From Bacteroidota bacterium (GTDB lineage: Bacteria > Bacteroidota > Bacteroidia > Flavobacteriales > Flavobacteriaceae): 64,000 bases of DNA. The notes under the pieces are model-generated. The model saw nothing but the letters and a program-made list of their open reading frames with translations, was not told the DNA's origin and did no database searches. Where the stretch lies: assembly GCA_020161455.1 (NCBI GenBank), contig JAIUNZ010000005.1:171005-235004 (forward strand), written 5' to 3'. The position numbers and the translations under genes are program-made. Below, one piece after another: positions 37,727 to 47,200 of the stretch (its first letter is position 1; each line of letters starts with the position of its first letter).

Positions 37727-38485
37727 TTAATCTCTACTCGAAATTTTAGATAATAATCTCAGGAATTCGATATACAACCAAACTAATGTAATCATTAAGC
37801 CCATTGCGCCATACCATTCCATGTATTTTGGCATTTTTTGTTGTACGCCTTTTTCTATTTGATCAAAGTCTAAGAATAAGTTTAAGGCTGCAATTACAAT
37901 TACAAAAGCACTGATTCCGATGCTTACCCAAGAGTTTCCGTAATGAACGGGTTGAAAGCTTGTAAACATCGATAGCAACCAAGTAATTATGTAATAAGTA
38001 GCAATGGCTAAAGTAGCGGCAATAACTACAGAGCGGAATTTTTCGGTTACTTTTACAATTTCGTATTTGTATAGTCCAAAGCACACCATAAAGGTTACAA
38101 AGGTGCAACTTACGGCTTGTATCACAATTCCTGGATACATCGATTCAAAAATAGCGGATATTCCACCAATAAACAATCCTTCGAATACGGCATAACCTGG
38201 CGCTAAGTAAGGTGAAAGATGCGGTTTGAAGGCTGAAATTATTACTAAGATTAATCCAACGATGGCACCACCGATGGTAAATACCATTGGGTTATATCCA
38301 TTGAAAAACATCATCCAAGTAATGGCAGCACTGGCTACTAATAGCAACAACATTAAGAAACTTTTGTTTATTGTTCCTGATACGGTCATTGATTCGTTAT
38401 AATCTATGACAGTTGCTTGATGGGTTACTTCGCGAGAAGTATTGTTGAAGGTTTTGTTCTTAAAAAACGGATTTTTAGATTCCAT
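37727..38485 (-). CDS. Bax inhibitor-1 / YccA family membrane protein
   Basis: A 252-aa integral membrane protein with about seven hydrophobic helices after a ~40-residue cytoplasmic N-terminus. It ends with the family segment LNLFLDFDQIEKGVQQKMPKY and then LMITLVWLYIEFLRLL. Bacterial BI-1/YccA proteins bind FtsH (E. coli YccA) or act as pH-gated calcium leaks (BsYetJ); the role here is unknown. A -7 element lies before its ATG. Confidence 0.92.
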   Translation of the reverse strand: MESKNPFFKNKTFNNTSREVTHQATVIDYNESMTVSGTINKSFLMLLLLVASAAITWMMFFNGYNPMVFTIGGAIVGLILVIISAFKPHLSPYLAPGYAVFEGLFIGGISAIFESMYPGIVIQAVSCTFVTFMVCFGLYKYEIVKVTEKFRSVVIAATLAIATYYIITWLLSMFTSFQPVHYGNSWVSIGISAFVIVIAALNLFLDFDQIEKGVQQKMPKYMEWYGAMGLMITLVWLYIEFLRLLSKISSRD

Positions 38486-38510
38486 TGTCTTTTATATTAA
38501 ATAGTTTTAT

Positions 38511-38518
38511 CAAAAATA
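38511..38518 (-). promoter_or_regulatory. Candidate -7 element for the BI-1 gene
   Basis: Minus strand reads TATTTTTG, 25 bases before the ATG, in the 40-bp gap after pyk. Confidence 0.5.
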
Positions 38519-38525
38519 GTTTTTT

Positions 38526-39956
38526 TTATTCAATTTCAGAAATACGCAACGTATTTACCATTCCTTTATTGGCTACTGGCATCGCAGCAAGATTGACTAA
38601 CATGTCGCCATTTTTTACAAAGCCTTTGTCTTTTGCAATAAGGTTAATATCATCAACTGTATCATCGGTGCTCACAAACTTATCGTAGAAAAAAGCATTA
38701 ACTCCCCAAAGCAAATTTAATTGTGTCAAAATTCTTTTATTGGAAGTATATACCAAAATATGAGCTTGTGGTCGCCAAGCTGAAATTTGGAAGGCAGTAT
38801 AACCACTATTCGTAAGCGTAGAAATGGCTTTTGCCTTGATTTCATTTGCCATAATGGCTGCGTGATAACAAATTGATTTGGTAATAAATCGTTTCGTTCT
38901 AACATGAGGCGGATTTTGTGGCACAACAATAAGTGGTGAATCTTCAACAGCTTCTATGATTTGAGTCATTTTTTCGATTACTTGAACCGGATAGTTACCC
39001 ACCGATGTTTCACCAGATAGCATTACCGCATCAGCACCATCCATAACCGAATTGGCTACGTCGTTTACCTCAGCACGTGTTGGTGTTAGGCTAGTAATCA
39101 TGGTTTCCATCATTTGTGTTGCCACAATAACAGGAATACGTGCCGTTTTGGCTCTGTGAATTAATTTCTTTTGAATTAATGGTACTTCGTGCGCCGGAAT
39201 TTCAACGCCCAAATCGCCACGAGCTACCATCAAACCGTCACAAAACGCAACTATTTTATCAATATTCTCTACGGCTTCTGGCTTTTCAATTTTAGCAATA
39301 ATTGGAATTTTATACGAAGAATGTTTTGCAATTAAATCTTGTAATTCTTCTAAATCTTTTGGTGTTCTAACGAAAGAAAGTGCAATCCAATCTACTTCTT
39401 GTTTGATAGCAAACAAAGCATCTTTAATATCTTTTTTGGTTAAAGCTGGAAGAGAAACTTTGGTATTTGGAAGATTTACTCCTTTTTTAGATTTTAATGG
39501 TCCGCCTTGAATTACTTTACAAACTACTTCTGTAGTTCCGTTGGTTTCCAATGCTTCAAACATTAATTTTCCATCGTCTAAAAGAATTTTTTCTCCTGGA
39601 TTTACATCTTTAGGAAACTCTTTGTAGTTCATATAGACACGTTTGGCAGTTCCCGGAACATCTTCAGCAGTTTGAAAGGTAATCATATCACCTGGATTTA
39701 CTACTACATCTTCTTTCATTACACCTACTCTAAGTTTTGGGCCTTGTAAGTCAGCAAGGATAGCAGTTGTGTATCCGAACTCGTCATTCAGACCTCTGAT
39801 AATACCTATTCGCTCTTTTACATCTTCATAATCGGCATGAGAAAAATTGATACGAAATACGTTTACCCCAGCATCGATCATTTCCTTAATAACTTCTTTG
39901 GAACTACATGCAGGACCTAATGTGGCTACAATTTTTGTTTTTTTTCTGGTTGACAT
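38526..39956 (-). CDS. pyk: Pyruvate kinase
   Basis: Final ATP-yielding step of glycolysis. The N-terminus TKIVATLGPACSSKE, the signature IIAKIEKPEAVENID and the catalytic/metal region DGLMVARGDLGVEIP are all present. Then come MMETMITSLTPTRAEVNDVANSV and MLSGETSVGNYP. 476 aa is typical. It starts 2 bp after the stop of the IPExxxVDY gene, so they are one unit. Confidence 0.97.
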   Translation of the reverse strand: MSTRKKTKIVATLGPACSSKEVIKEMIDAGVNVFRINFSHADYEDVKERIGIIRGLNDEFGYTTAILADLQGPKLRVGVMKEDVVVNPGDMITFQTAEDVPGTAKRVYMNYKEFPKDVNPGEKILLDDGKLMFEALETNGTTEVVCKVIQGGPLKSKKGVNLPNTKVSLPALTKKDIKDALFAIKQEVDWIALSFVRTPKDLEELQDLIAKHSSYKIPIIAKIEKPEAVENIDKIVAFCDGLMVARGDLGVEIPAHEVPLIQKKLIHRAKTARIPVIVATQMMETMITSLTPTRAEVNDVANSVMDGADAVMLSGETSVGNYPVQVIEKMTQIIEAVEDSPLIVVPQNPPHVRTKRFITKSICYHAAIMANEIKAKAISTLTNSGYTAFQISAWRPQAHILVYTSNKRILTQLNLLWGVNAFFYDKFVSTDDTVDDINLIAKDKGFVKNGDMLVNLAAMPVANKGMVNTLRISEIE

Positions 39957-39958
39957 TA

Positions 39959-40450
39959 TTAAAAAATTAAATTGTTTTTTGATTTTATTTTTTCAGCATC
40001 AATAGTATATACCGTGCTTACTTTTTGTATTTTTTTTATTTTAGAAATCGTTTCTTGAATTTGAGCATCGGTAAAAGATTTATCTACTTTTAGAAAATAA
40101 TCTACTCTTTTATACTCAGGGATTAAATGTGTTTTTGTGGAAACTCTCGAAATACTATCGGCAAACAAGCCTGTACTTAACGTTGCCATGTTTTGATCGT
40201 CTTCGCTTTTGTTTTGAATCAAATTCCAGGAAATGGAATTGTTATCGTCCTCAAAGTAGAATCTAGAAAAATATATCTCTCTATTTTTATCTTGAATACT
40301 AAGATCTTCAGGGTGTTTTGATAAACTGATGGATAGATTTTTATTGATAAAGTAGGCTAATCTAAAATCTTCAATGGTGGTATGAATAGCAATTAGTTGG
40401 TAATCTACTTCTTCTATTTCTTCGCTAAACAATTTGTATGTAACCATCAT
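39959..40450 (-). CDS. IPExxxVDY family protein
   Basis: A 163-aa cytoplasmic protein carrying the name-giving motif IPEYKRVDYFLKV near residue 124. This Bacteroidota family of unknown function is, in my experience, found next to rnc and pyk, as here. No catalytic motif or membrane segment is visible. It precedes pyk with a 2-bp gap and follows rnc by about 110 bp on the same strand. A regulatory link to pyruvate kinase is only suggested by position. Confidence 0.85.
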   Translation of the reverse strand: MMVTYKLFSEEIEEVDYQLIAIHTTIEDFRLAYFINKNLSISLSKHPEDLSIQDKNREIYFSRFYFEDDNNSISWNLIQNKSEDDQNMATLSTGLFADSISRVSTKTHLIPEYKRVDYFLKVDKSFTDAQIQETISKIKKIQKVSTVYTIDAEKIKSKNNLIF

Positions 40451-40561
40451 ATCAACGCAAATGATTGGTAAATATACTATATCTACCGCATATTTTAGGG
40501 AGTAATTTTTATGATTAACGTAATTTTATGAACTAAATCGATATAGTCTTGTGGATTGTGA

Positions 40562-41302
40562 TTATTTATTGTTAATTTTTTCTTGAAAAACAAAATATGC
40601 CCGTTGCGAAGCTTTCTCTTCTGCTTTTTTCTTAGAAGTAGCTCTTGCTTTTGCAATTATTTTACCATCAATGGATAATTTTACGCCAAAGAATTTCTGA
40701 CCATCATTTCCATTATCATCATAGACTTCAAAATTGAAGGTTCGCTTTTCTTTTTGACACCACTCAATCAGCAAACTTTTGTAACTAATCACTTTGCCTT
40801 CTAGTTTTGGAATATCAACATATGGTTTAATCACTTTTTTCATGATAAAATTTTCGCAGGCTACATAACCTTTGTCTAAAAAAATTGCACCGATTAATGC
40901 TTCAAAAATATTACCATGGATGTTTTCACCAAAATGACTTACTGGAACTTTACTTTCTACGAATTGAATCAAATTTAAATCTCTACCGAGTTCATTCAAG
41001 TGCTCTCTACTCACAATTTTGGAGCGCATTTTGGTCAAATAGCCTTCATCGCCTGTTGGCACTTGGTTGTATAAATGTGCAGCAATTACAGAGCCTAGCA
41101 TGGCATCACCCAGAAATTCCAGACGCTCATAATTCATTGGATTGCCGCTACCATCTATTTTATTAGAAGAACGATGTGTAAATGCCTTTTGAAAATATTC
41201 TATGTTAACAGGTTTGTAACCCAATATTTTCTCCATTTTGGAAAAAAAAATCCCGTCCTCTGGCGAACGGGAATTTGAAAATATTTTTTTGAGAATACCC
41301 AT
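40562..41302 (-). CDS. rnc: Ribonuclease III
   Basis: Double-strand-specific endoribonuclease for rRNA and mRNA processing. The catalytic signature ERLEFLGDAMLG (near residue 62) and the second acidic motif NIFEALIGAIFLDKG are intact. A C-terminal dsRNA-binding domain runs from about residue 170 (SYKSLLIEWCQ to SKKKAEEKASQRAYF). It starts 5 bp after fabF, so it is in the fabF unit. Confidence 0.96.
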   Translation of the reverse strand: MGILKKIFSNSRSPEDGIFFSKMEKILGYKPVNIEYFQKAFTHRSSNKIDGSGNPMNYERLEFLGDAMLGSVIAAHLYNQVPTGDEGYLTKMRSKIVSREHLNELGRDLNLIQFVESKVPVSHFGENIHGNIFEALIGAIFLDKGYVACENFIMKKVIKPYVDIPKLEGKVISYKSLLIEWCQKEKRTFNFEVYDDNGNDGQKFFGVKLSIDGKIIAKARATSKKKAEEKASQRAYFVFQEKINNK

Positions 41303-41307
41303 CCTAG

Positions 41308-42561
41308 TTAGTCAACTATTTTTTTGAAAAGTACACAAGCATTGTGTCCTCCAAAACCAAAAGTGTTACTCATAGCGACGTTTACTTCTCTCTTTTGCGC
41401 TTTGTTCAAGGTTAAATTCAAAGTCGGATCAATTCGTTCATCTACTACTTCGTGATTGATTGTTGGAGGAACGATTCCGTGCTTCATCGCTAATATAGAG
41501 GCAATCGCTTCAATAGCACCTGCTGCTCCAAGCAAATGACCTGTCATGGACTTAGTTGAATTAATATTAATATCTTTAGCATGATCGCCAAAAACAGCAC
41601 TTATTGCTTTCAATTCGGCAACATCTCCAAGAGGTGTTGAAGTTCCATGTGTATTAATGTGGTCAACTTGGTCTGGTGTCATTCCGGCATCGCGCAAGGT
41701 ATTTTGCATTACTGCTATTACGCCAATTCCCTCAGGATGTGGTGCCGTTAAATGATAAGCATCCGATGACATTCCGCCGCCGCCAATTTCGCAATATATT
41801 TTTGCGCCACGTGCTTTGGCATGTTCATATTCTTCCAAAACCAAAGCACCAGCACCTTCGCCAAGAACAAATCCATCGCGCGTGGCGTCAAATGGTCTTG
41901 AAGCTGTTTCCGGACTTTCATTTCTTGTGGATAAAGCTTGCATAGAATTAAACCCTCCCATTCCAGCTATAGTAACTGCAGCTTCCGAACCACCAGATAT
42001 AATAACGTCACACATTCCTAAACGGATGTAATTGAATGCATCTATCAAGGCATTAGCAGACGAAGCACAAGCAGAAACTGTTGTGTAATTTGGTCCCATA
42101 AATCCGTTTCGCATTGAAATATGCGCTGGAGCAATATCAGCAATCATTTTTGGAATAAAAAATGGATTAAACCTAGGTGTTCCATCACCAGCAGCATAAC
42201 TCAATACTTCTTCTTGAAAAGTTTCTAATCCTCCAATTCCTGCTCCCCAAATTACGCCAACTCTGTGTTTATTCACATTGTCATCAGTAATACCTGCATC
42301 TTTAATAGCTTCTTCACTAGCTGCCACGGCATACTGAGCGAATTTATCCATTCTACGAGCTTCTTTGCGATCAATAAAATCTTCAATATTGAAGTTTTTT
42401 ACTTCACAAGCAAATTTGGTTTTATGTTTTTCAGTATCATAATAGGTTATTGGTGCGGCACCGCTTTTACCATTTATCAATGCATTCCAATATTCTTCAA
42501 CAGAATTACCTATTGGTGTTAATGCTCCTAAACCTGTAACTACAACTCGTTTTAATGTCAT
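41308..42561 (-). CDS. fabF: 3-oxoacyl-[acyl-carrier-protein] synthase II
   Basis: Chain-elongating condensing enzyme of type II fatty-acid synthesis. The catalytic triad is visible: Cys in VSACASSANALIDA (near residue 163), His in NTHGTSTPLGD (near 303) and His in KSMTGHLLGAAGA (near 340). 417 aa is the usual length. It lies between acpP upstream and rnc downstream, the common acpP-fabF-rnc order. A terminator and its own promoter element separate it from acpP. Confidence 0.97.
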   Translation of the reverse strand: MTLKRVVVTGLGALTPIGNSVEEYWNALINGKSGAAPITYYDTEKHKTKFACEVKNFNIEDFIDRKEARRMDKFAQYAVAASEEAIKDAGITDDNVNKHRVGVIWGAGIGGLETFQEEVLSYAAGDGTPRFNPFFIPKMIADIAPAHISMRNGFMGPNYTTVSACASSANALIDAFNYIRLGMCDVIISGGSEAAVTIAGMGGFNSMQALSTRNESPETASRPFDATRDGFVLGEGAGALVLEEYEHAKARGAKIYCEIGGGGMSSDAYHLTAPHPEGIGVIAVMQNTLRDAGMTPDQVDHINTHGTSTPLGDVAELKAISAVFGDHAKDININSTKSMTGHLLGAAGAIEAIASILAMKHGIVPPTINHEVVDERIDPTLNLTLNKAQKREVNVAMSNTFGFGGHNACVLFKKIVD

Positions 42562-42595
42562 ATATTCTATTTTTGAACTCCTTTTTTATAAAAAC

Positions 42596-42641
42596 ATACC
42601 CATGTATTCTTCAAATATAAGCATTAAAGAGACATGGGTAT
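42596..42641 (-). promoter_or_regulatory. fabF promoter bracketed by a perfect 10-bp inverted repeat
   Basis: The -7 element TATATTTG (minus strand, 42612-42619) lies between ATACCCATGT (42596-42605) and ACATGGGTAT (42632-42641). These are exact reverse complements 26 bp apart. One arm falls near the transcript start and the other at about the -33 position, so the repeat could be an operator. It could alternatively be an RNA hairpin on a read-through transcript from acpP. Confidence 0.5.
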
Positions 42642-42690
42642 AATATTTTTTAGATTGAAAACAATCTGAGTAGATGTTTTTAAAAATAAT

Positions 42691-42722
42691 AAATACCCGT
42701 AACAAAAATGCTACGGGTATTT
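42691..42722 (-). terminator. Intrinsic terminator after acpP
   Basis: An 11-bp stem (AAATACCCGTA / TACGGGTATTT) with a 10-base loop, 8 bp after the acpP stop. It probably lowers read-through into fabF. Confidence 0.85.
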
Positions 42723-42729
42723 TTAATTA

Positions 42730-42966
42730 TTATTTTTTAGCTTCTTCAATGTAAGAAATAGCTTGACCAACAGTAGCAATATTTTCTGCTTGATCATCTG
42801 GAATTTGAATATCAAATTCTTTTTCGAACTCCATAATAAGCTCAACAGTGTCTAATGAATCTGCTCCTAGATCGTTTGTGAAGCTTGCTTCTGTTACCAC
42901 TTCGTTTTCGTCAACGCCTAATTTGTCTACGATAATCGCTTTAACTCTTGATGCAATGTCTGACAT
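42730..42966 (-). CDS. acpP: Acyl carrier protein
   Basis: A 78-aa acidic carrier of growing acyl chains. The phosphopantetheine attachment site is the Ser in [11 protein letters not shown] (near residue 36). It has its own two-box promoter and terminator, which fits a separately and highly expressed gene feeding FabF downstream. Confidence 0.97.
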   Translation of the reverse strand: MSDIASRVKAIIVDKLGVDENEVVTEASFTNDLGADSLDTVELIMEFEKEFDIQIPDDQAENIATVGQAISYIEEAKK

Positions 42967-42995
42967 AATTTTTAATTTTTAATTTTAATTGTTGG

Positions 42996-43024
42996 CAAAA
43001 ATAAAAAACTTTATTTTAACACAA
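42996..43024 (-). promoter_or_regulatory. Promoter of acpP
   Basis: Minus strand: TTG (43022-43024), 18 bases, then TATTTTTG (42996-43003). The start codon lies 29 bases further on. Confidence 0.6.
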
Positions 43025-43140
43025 CCTTTTTTGTTTTTAAATATAACTACGAAAGTAAAAAAATAATTTCAAATTCTTAGGCTAAAATGATTTAAAATCT
43101 ATGAAATATTCTTTTTTTTGCAGGAACAAACCTTTTAACC

Positions 43141-43710
43141 ATGAAAAAAATAGTGTTGTTTGCTTCTGGAAATGGTTCCAATGTTGAGAATATCATTCAT
43201 TATTTCAAAAACAATTCTAACGTTTCTGTAGTTGGTGTATTCTCTAACAATCAGCATGCCAAAGTGCTTGAGAGAGCAAAAAATCACAACATTTATTCGG
43301 AAAGCTTCACCAATATAGAACTTAATGATGGTACTGTTTTTCAAAAAATAGCAGAACTCAATCCTGATTTAATTGTGTTGGCTGGTTTTTTACTAAAATT
43401 CCCCGACACTATAATCAACGCTTTTCCCAATAAAGTTATCAATATTCATCCTGCTTTATTGCCAAAATATGGCGGAAAAGGAATGTATGGCAATCATGTT
43501 CATCAAGCTATTTTAGATAATAAGGAGAAAGAAACTGGCATCACTATTCATTTTGTAAATGAACATTATGACGAAGGTGAATTTATTTTTCAAAAAGAAC
43601 TAAACATAGAGAATTGTAGAACTTCAGAAGAAATTGCAACAAAAGTTCAAGAGTTAGAACACAAACATTTCCCTGAAATTATAGAAGTTCTTTTGACACA
43701 AAACCAGTAA
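43141..43710 (+). CDS. purN: Phosphoribosylglycinamide formyltransferase
   Basis: Transfers formyl from 10-formyl-THF to GAR in purine synthesis. The N-terminal FASGNGSNVENII loop binds the phosphate. The catalytic Asn-His-Asp set is in INIHPALLPKYGGKGMYG and DEGEFIFQ. 189 aa is normal. It is divergent from acpP and 9 bp upstream of rnhA. Confidence 0.95.
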   Translation: MKKIVLFASGNGSNVENIIHYFKNNSNVSVVGVFSNNQHAKVLERAKNHNIYSESFTNIELNDGTVFQKIAELNPDLIVLAGFLLKFPDTIINAFPNKVINIHPALLPKYGGKGMYGNHVHQAILDNKEKETGITIHFVNEHYDEGEFIFQKELNIENCRTSEEIATKVQELEHKHFPEIIEVLLTQNQ

Positions 43711-43719
43711 TTCACAATC

Positions 43720-44199
43720 ATGCAACATCAAGTTCACATCTATACCGACGGCGCTGCCAAAGGAAATCCTGGCAAAGGTGGTTACGGTGTGGTGATGGAA
43801 TTGGTAGGTACTAGTTATAAAAAAGAATTTTACGAAGGTTTTCGATTAACAACCAACAACCGAATGGAATTGTTAGCCGTAATTGTTGGTTTGGAAAAAA
43901 TTACTAAACCCAACATGAGCGTTCTAGTTATTTCGGATTCTAAATATGTTGTCGATTCTGTTGAGAAAAAATGGGTTTTTGGATGGGAAAAGAAAAATTT
44001 TTCGGGTAAAAAAAATCCAGATTTGTGGATACGTTTTCTAAAAATATATCGCAAACATCAAGTAGATTTCAAATGGATAAAAGGTCATAATAACCATCCT
44101 CAAAACGAACGTTGTGATGAACTTGCTGTTTATGCTTCGGGTTTACCTAATCTTTCTGTAGATGCTTATTATGAAAAGGAAAATGACACGTTATTTTAA
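43720..44199 (+). CDS. rnhA: Ribonuclease HI
   Basis: Degrades RNA in RNA-DNA hybrids. The four catalytic acids are visible: Asp in YTDGAAKGNPG, Glu in NRMELLAVI, Asp in VISDSKYVVD and Asp in NERCDELA. The handle region VFGWEKKNFSGKKNPDLW is intact. 159 aa. It forms an operon with purN and ends at a terminator shared with the convergent exporter gene. Confidence 0.96.
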   Translation: MQHQVHIYTDGAAKGNPGKGGYGVVMELVGTSYKKEFYEGFRLTTNNRMELLAVIVGLEKITKPNMSVLVISDSKYVVDSVEKKWVFGWEKKNFSGKKNPDLWIRFLKIYRKHQVDFKWIKGHNNHPQNERCDELAVYASGLPNLSVDAYYEKENDTLF

Positions 44200-44211
44200 A
44201 ATTAGAAAAAA

Positions 44212-44250
44212 CAAAGCCAAAAATAACTTCTTGGCTTTGCTTACTTTTTT
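44212..44250. terminator. Terminator between rnhA and the ABC/M1 gene
   Basis: A 9-bp stem (CAAAGCCAA / TTGGCTTTG), then a T-rich run on the + strand and A-rich upstream, so it can act in both directions. Confidence 0.8.
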
Positions 44251-47200
44251 AAATCTTGATGCGATTATCATCCGATTGGGTATCAATCAATTTATTATAT
44301 GGATCAACGCCAACTTCAAGCGGTTTTTCTTTTACAATTACCGTAACTGAATTATTGATTTTATCAATTTTTACTTTTTTCAAATACAATTCTTTGTCTT
44401 TTTTCTTTCCTTTTACGGTTTGTTCTGAGAAAACACCAATTTCTACATAGTCATTTAGCGGATACGATTCGATGGCATACTTGCTGTCTTTCTTTTTATA
44501 GGTCACTGTTTTTCCTGTTTTGTCTTTGAATAAGCGCTTTCCATCATCATTTGCTTTGTATTTAGAAACCGTGAAATCTATTTTTACTTCATACGTTCCG
44601 TTTGGCAATTTCTTTGCGGTCGCTTTTTCTACTCGATTTTCATACAAGGTTATGGTCTCAAACATGTCATGAATGAGATATTTTAAACTGTCTGGTGTTG
44701 CAGCATCAAGTTCTTGTACTAATTCTATCGAGTTGGTATAAGGTGCTTCTTGAAAAGCTACTTTTTGAATATATCGTTTCAAGGCATTATTCATGTTTTT
44801 TTCACCTATATAATCGCTCAAAGCATACAATACCAGCGAACCTTTGTTGTAATGAATATACTGCTGATTTTCATTATACATCAGCGGTTGTTCTTTTTTG
44901 TTTTCAAATGTTCTGCCTTGTAAATAGCTATCAAGCGCATCTTTTAAGAATTTTCGCATTTGTGTTTTGCCATAAGTATGTTCTAACACTTTGAGCGAAC
45001 TGTATTCGGATAAACTCTCAGAGAGCAAGGTTGCTCCTTGCACATTGGCACCAATGACTTGATGTGCCCACCATTGATGCGCCACTTCATGCGAAGTTAT
45101 CGAAAAAGGATAATCTACGCCATTTTGGTCTTCGTCATCTACCTTGGCAATAAATCCGATGGCTTCCGAAAAAGGAATGGTATTGGCAAACGATTGTGCA
45201 AATCCACCGCCAGTTCTTGGAAATTCTATAATTCTAACTTGTTTATGCTGATATGGGCTAAAATTTTTAGTATAATAATCTAACGATTTTTTTACACCCG
45301 AAATCATTCGGTCAATATTATATTCATGACCTTTATTATAATATATTTCGATGTTTACATCGTGCCATTTGTCTTTTTTGACTTCATATCGTGCCGAATT
45401 GAACGCATAGAAATTCAACATTTTTCTATCCATTTTGTAATGAAAATAATTTCTACCGTCTTTTGTCCATTTTTTGATTAAATAACCTGGAGCAATGGCT
45501 GTTTGATCGTTAGAGGTGCTAACGGTTGTTTCAAAAGTTACCCAATCAGCATCATTACTGATATATGTGTTTTGCCTAGCAATAGAATCTGTGGGTTTTG
45601 GCATTCTGTCTCTTGGCTTTAAACCATATTTTTTACGCACTTCATCATCAGTCAATTCACTTTGGTCGGAATAGCCAATGCTAGGAAACATCGAGTTATT
45701 GATGAATGTTCCGTTGTATTCCACTGGCGAATTATCTCTAAAAAAAGTATTTGGCTTGTTTTTTACAACGAATTTCATTTGAATAGAATCGCCAACAATT
45801 AAAGATTTTTCCAAACGATAAATATCGAAATTGAACACAGTATCTTTCGAAATCAACTTGTTTTTTACATTGAATGAAACTTCTGTGTTTTTTCCGTGAT
45901 TGATGTAAATAGTGTCTATAGCAACTTTGGTTTTGTTTTTTAAGATATACGTTCCATTGGCAACAAAATTGCGCTCTTTAGGATACAAATCCATGTCCAT
46001 TTTTATGTCTGTAATTCGAGGTTGCGGTTTGTGCTCGTATTTTTTATATTTTTTTTCCCACTGTACCATTTCTTTTTCAGATTCTTTACCCGATTTGGTT
46101 TTGTTGATTACATTATTTTGGTAATAAATGGTGCTCCCAATGGCAAGAAACCCAACAAAAGAAAGTGTTAGCGATATGGCTATTTTAGAATGCAATCGTC
46201 TTCCAGCTTCTTTAAAACGTTCTTTTGCCGATTGACCGATGCCTCGTGTCCAAAACAATAATGCCAAGCAGAAAAAAGTAATACCCAGCAAAAACCAATA
46301 GATTTTATAAATTAAATACAAATTCAACCCATGACCATACCCATTCATATCGGAATATTGAAAACCAGAATCGCTGTTGTAAATAAAAATATCTTGCTCA
46401 ACACCAATAGCTGGAAGGAAATTCAATCCTATGGATAAGATAAGCAACACAAAAAATCCAAGTAGGTAGTTCTTAAATAAAGTTTGAATAATGATGGCCA
46501 AAAACGCCCAAATGACAAAATGAATTAGCTTCAGTCCTAATAATTCTTTTAGATAATGACCAATTTCGTAATCATAAAACCCAGAATACGTTTGGTATAA
46601 AACACCAGCAAGAAGAATTACAAACAATAAAATCAATTGCATTTTTATCAGCGCAATAAATTTAGAAGTTAACAAAACCCAATTCGGCACTGGTGTAGAA
46701 TCAATTAAATGGTTCATTCTGGTAGTCGTCCCACGATGAATTAGTAAACCCGCAAAAAGGAAAGTCACCAAATTGATAAATAGCCCAAAAGTTCCGCCTG
46801 GAATTAGAAGCATTTGCCAAGTTACAGGATAAGTATTGGTTCCAAAAACTTCTCCAATAACCGAAGCAGTTATCAATATAAATAATAAACCAACAATTAA
46901 AATACTGATGAAAACCCAATTTTTTACAATGAATTTAAAATCTAAATTAGACAAACTCCATGTGGTTTTTAAGTTTTGTTTTAGAGAATAATCAAAAGAA
47001 ACTTGGGGTAAATTGATTTTAGTGATGCCACCAAAATTATTTTTGACAACTCGTTCTTTGTTTTTACTTCTTCCCAAGGTTAACGCCGTTTGTGTAAACG
47101 AAAAATAACGATAAATTAATCCAAAAATCAATACTGAAACACCAAACCATAACAATCTGTTGTAAATAATCACGCCTTCAAAAGGCAACAGATTGTTGTT

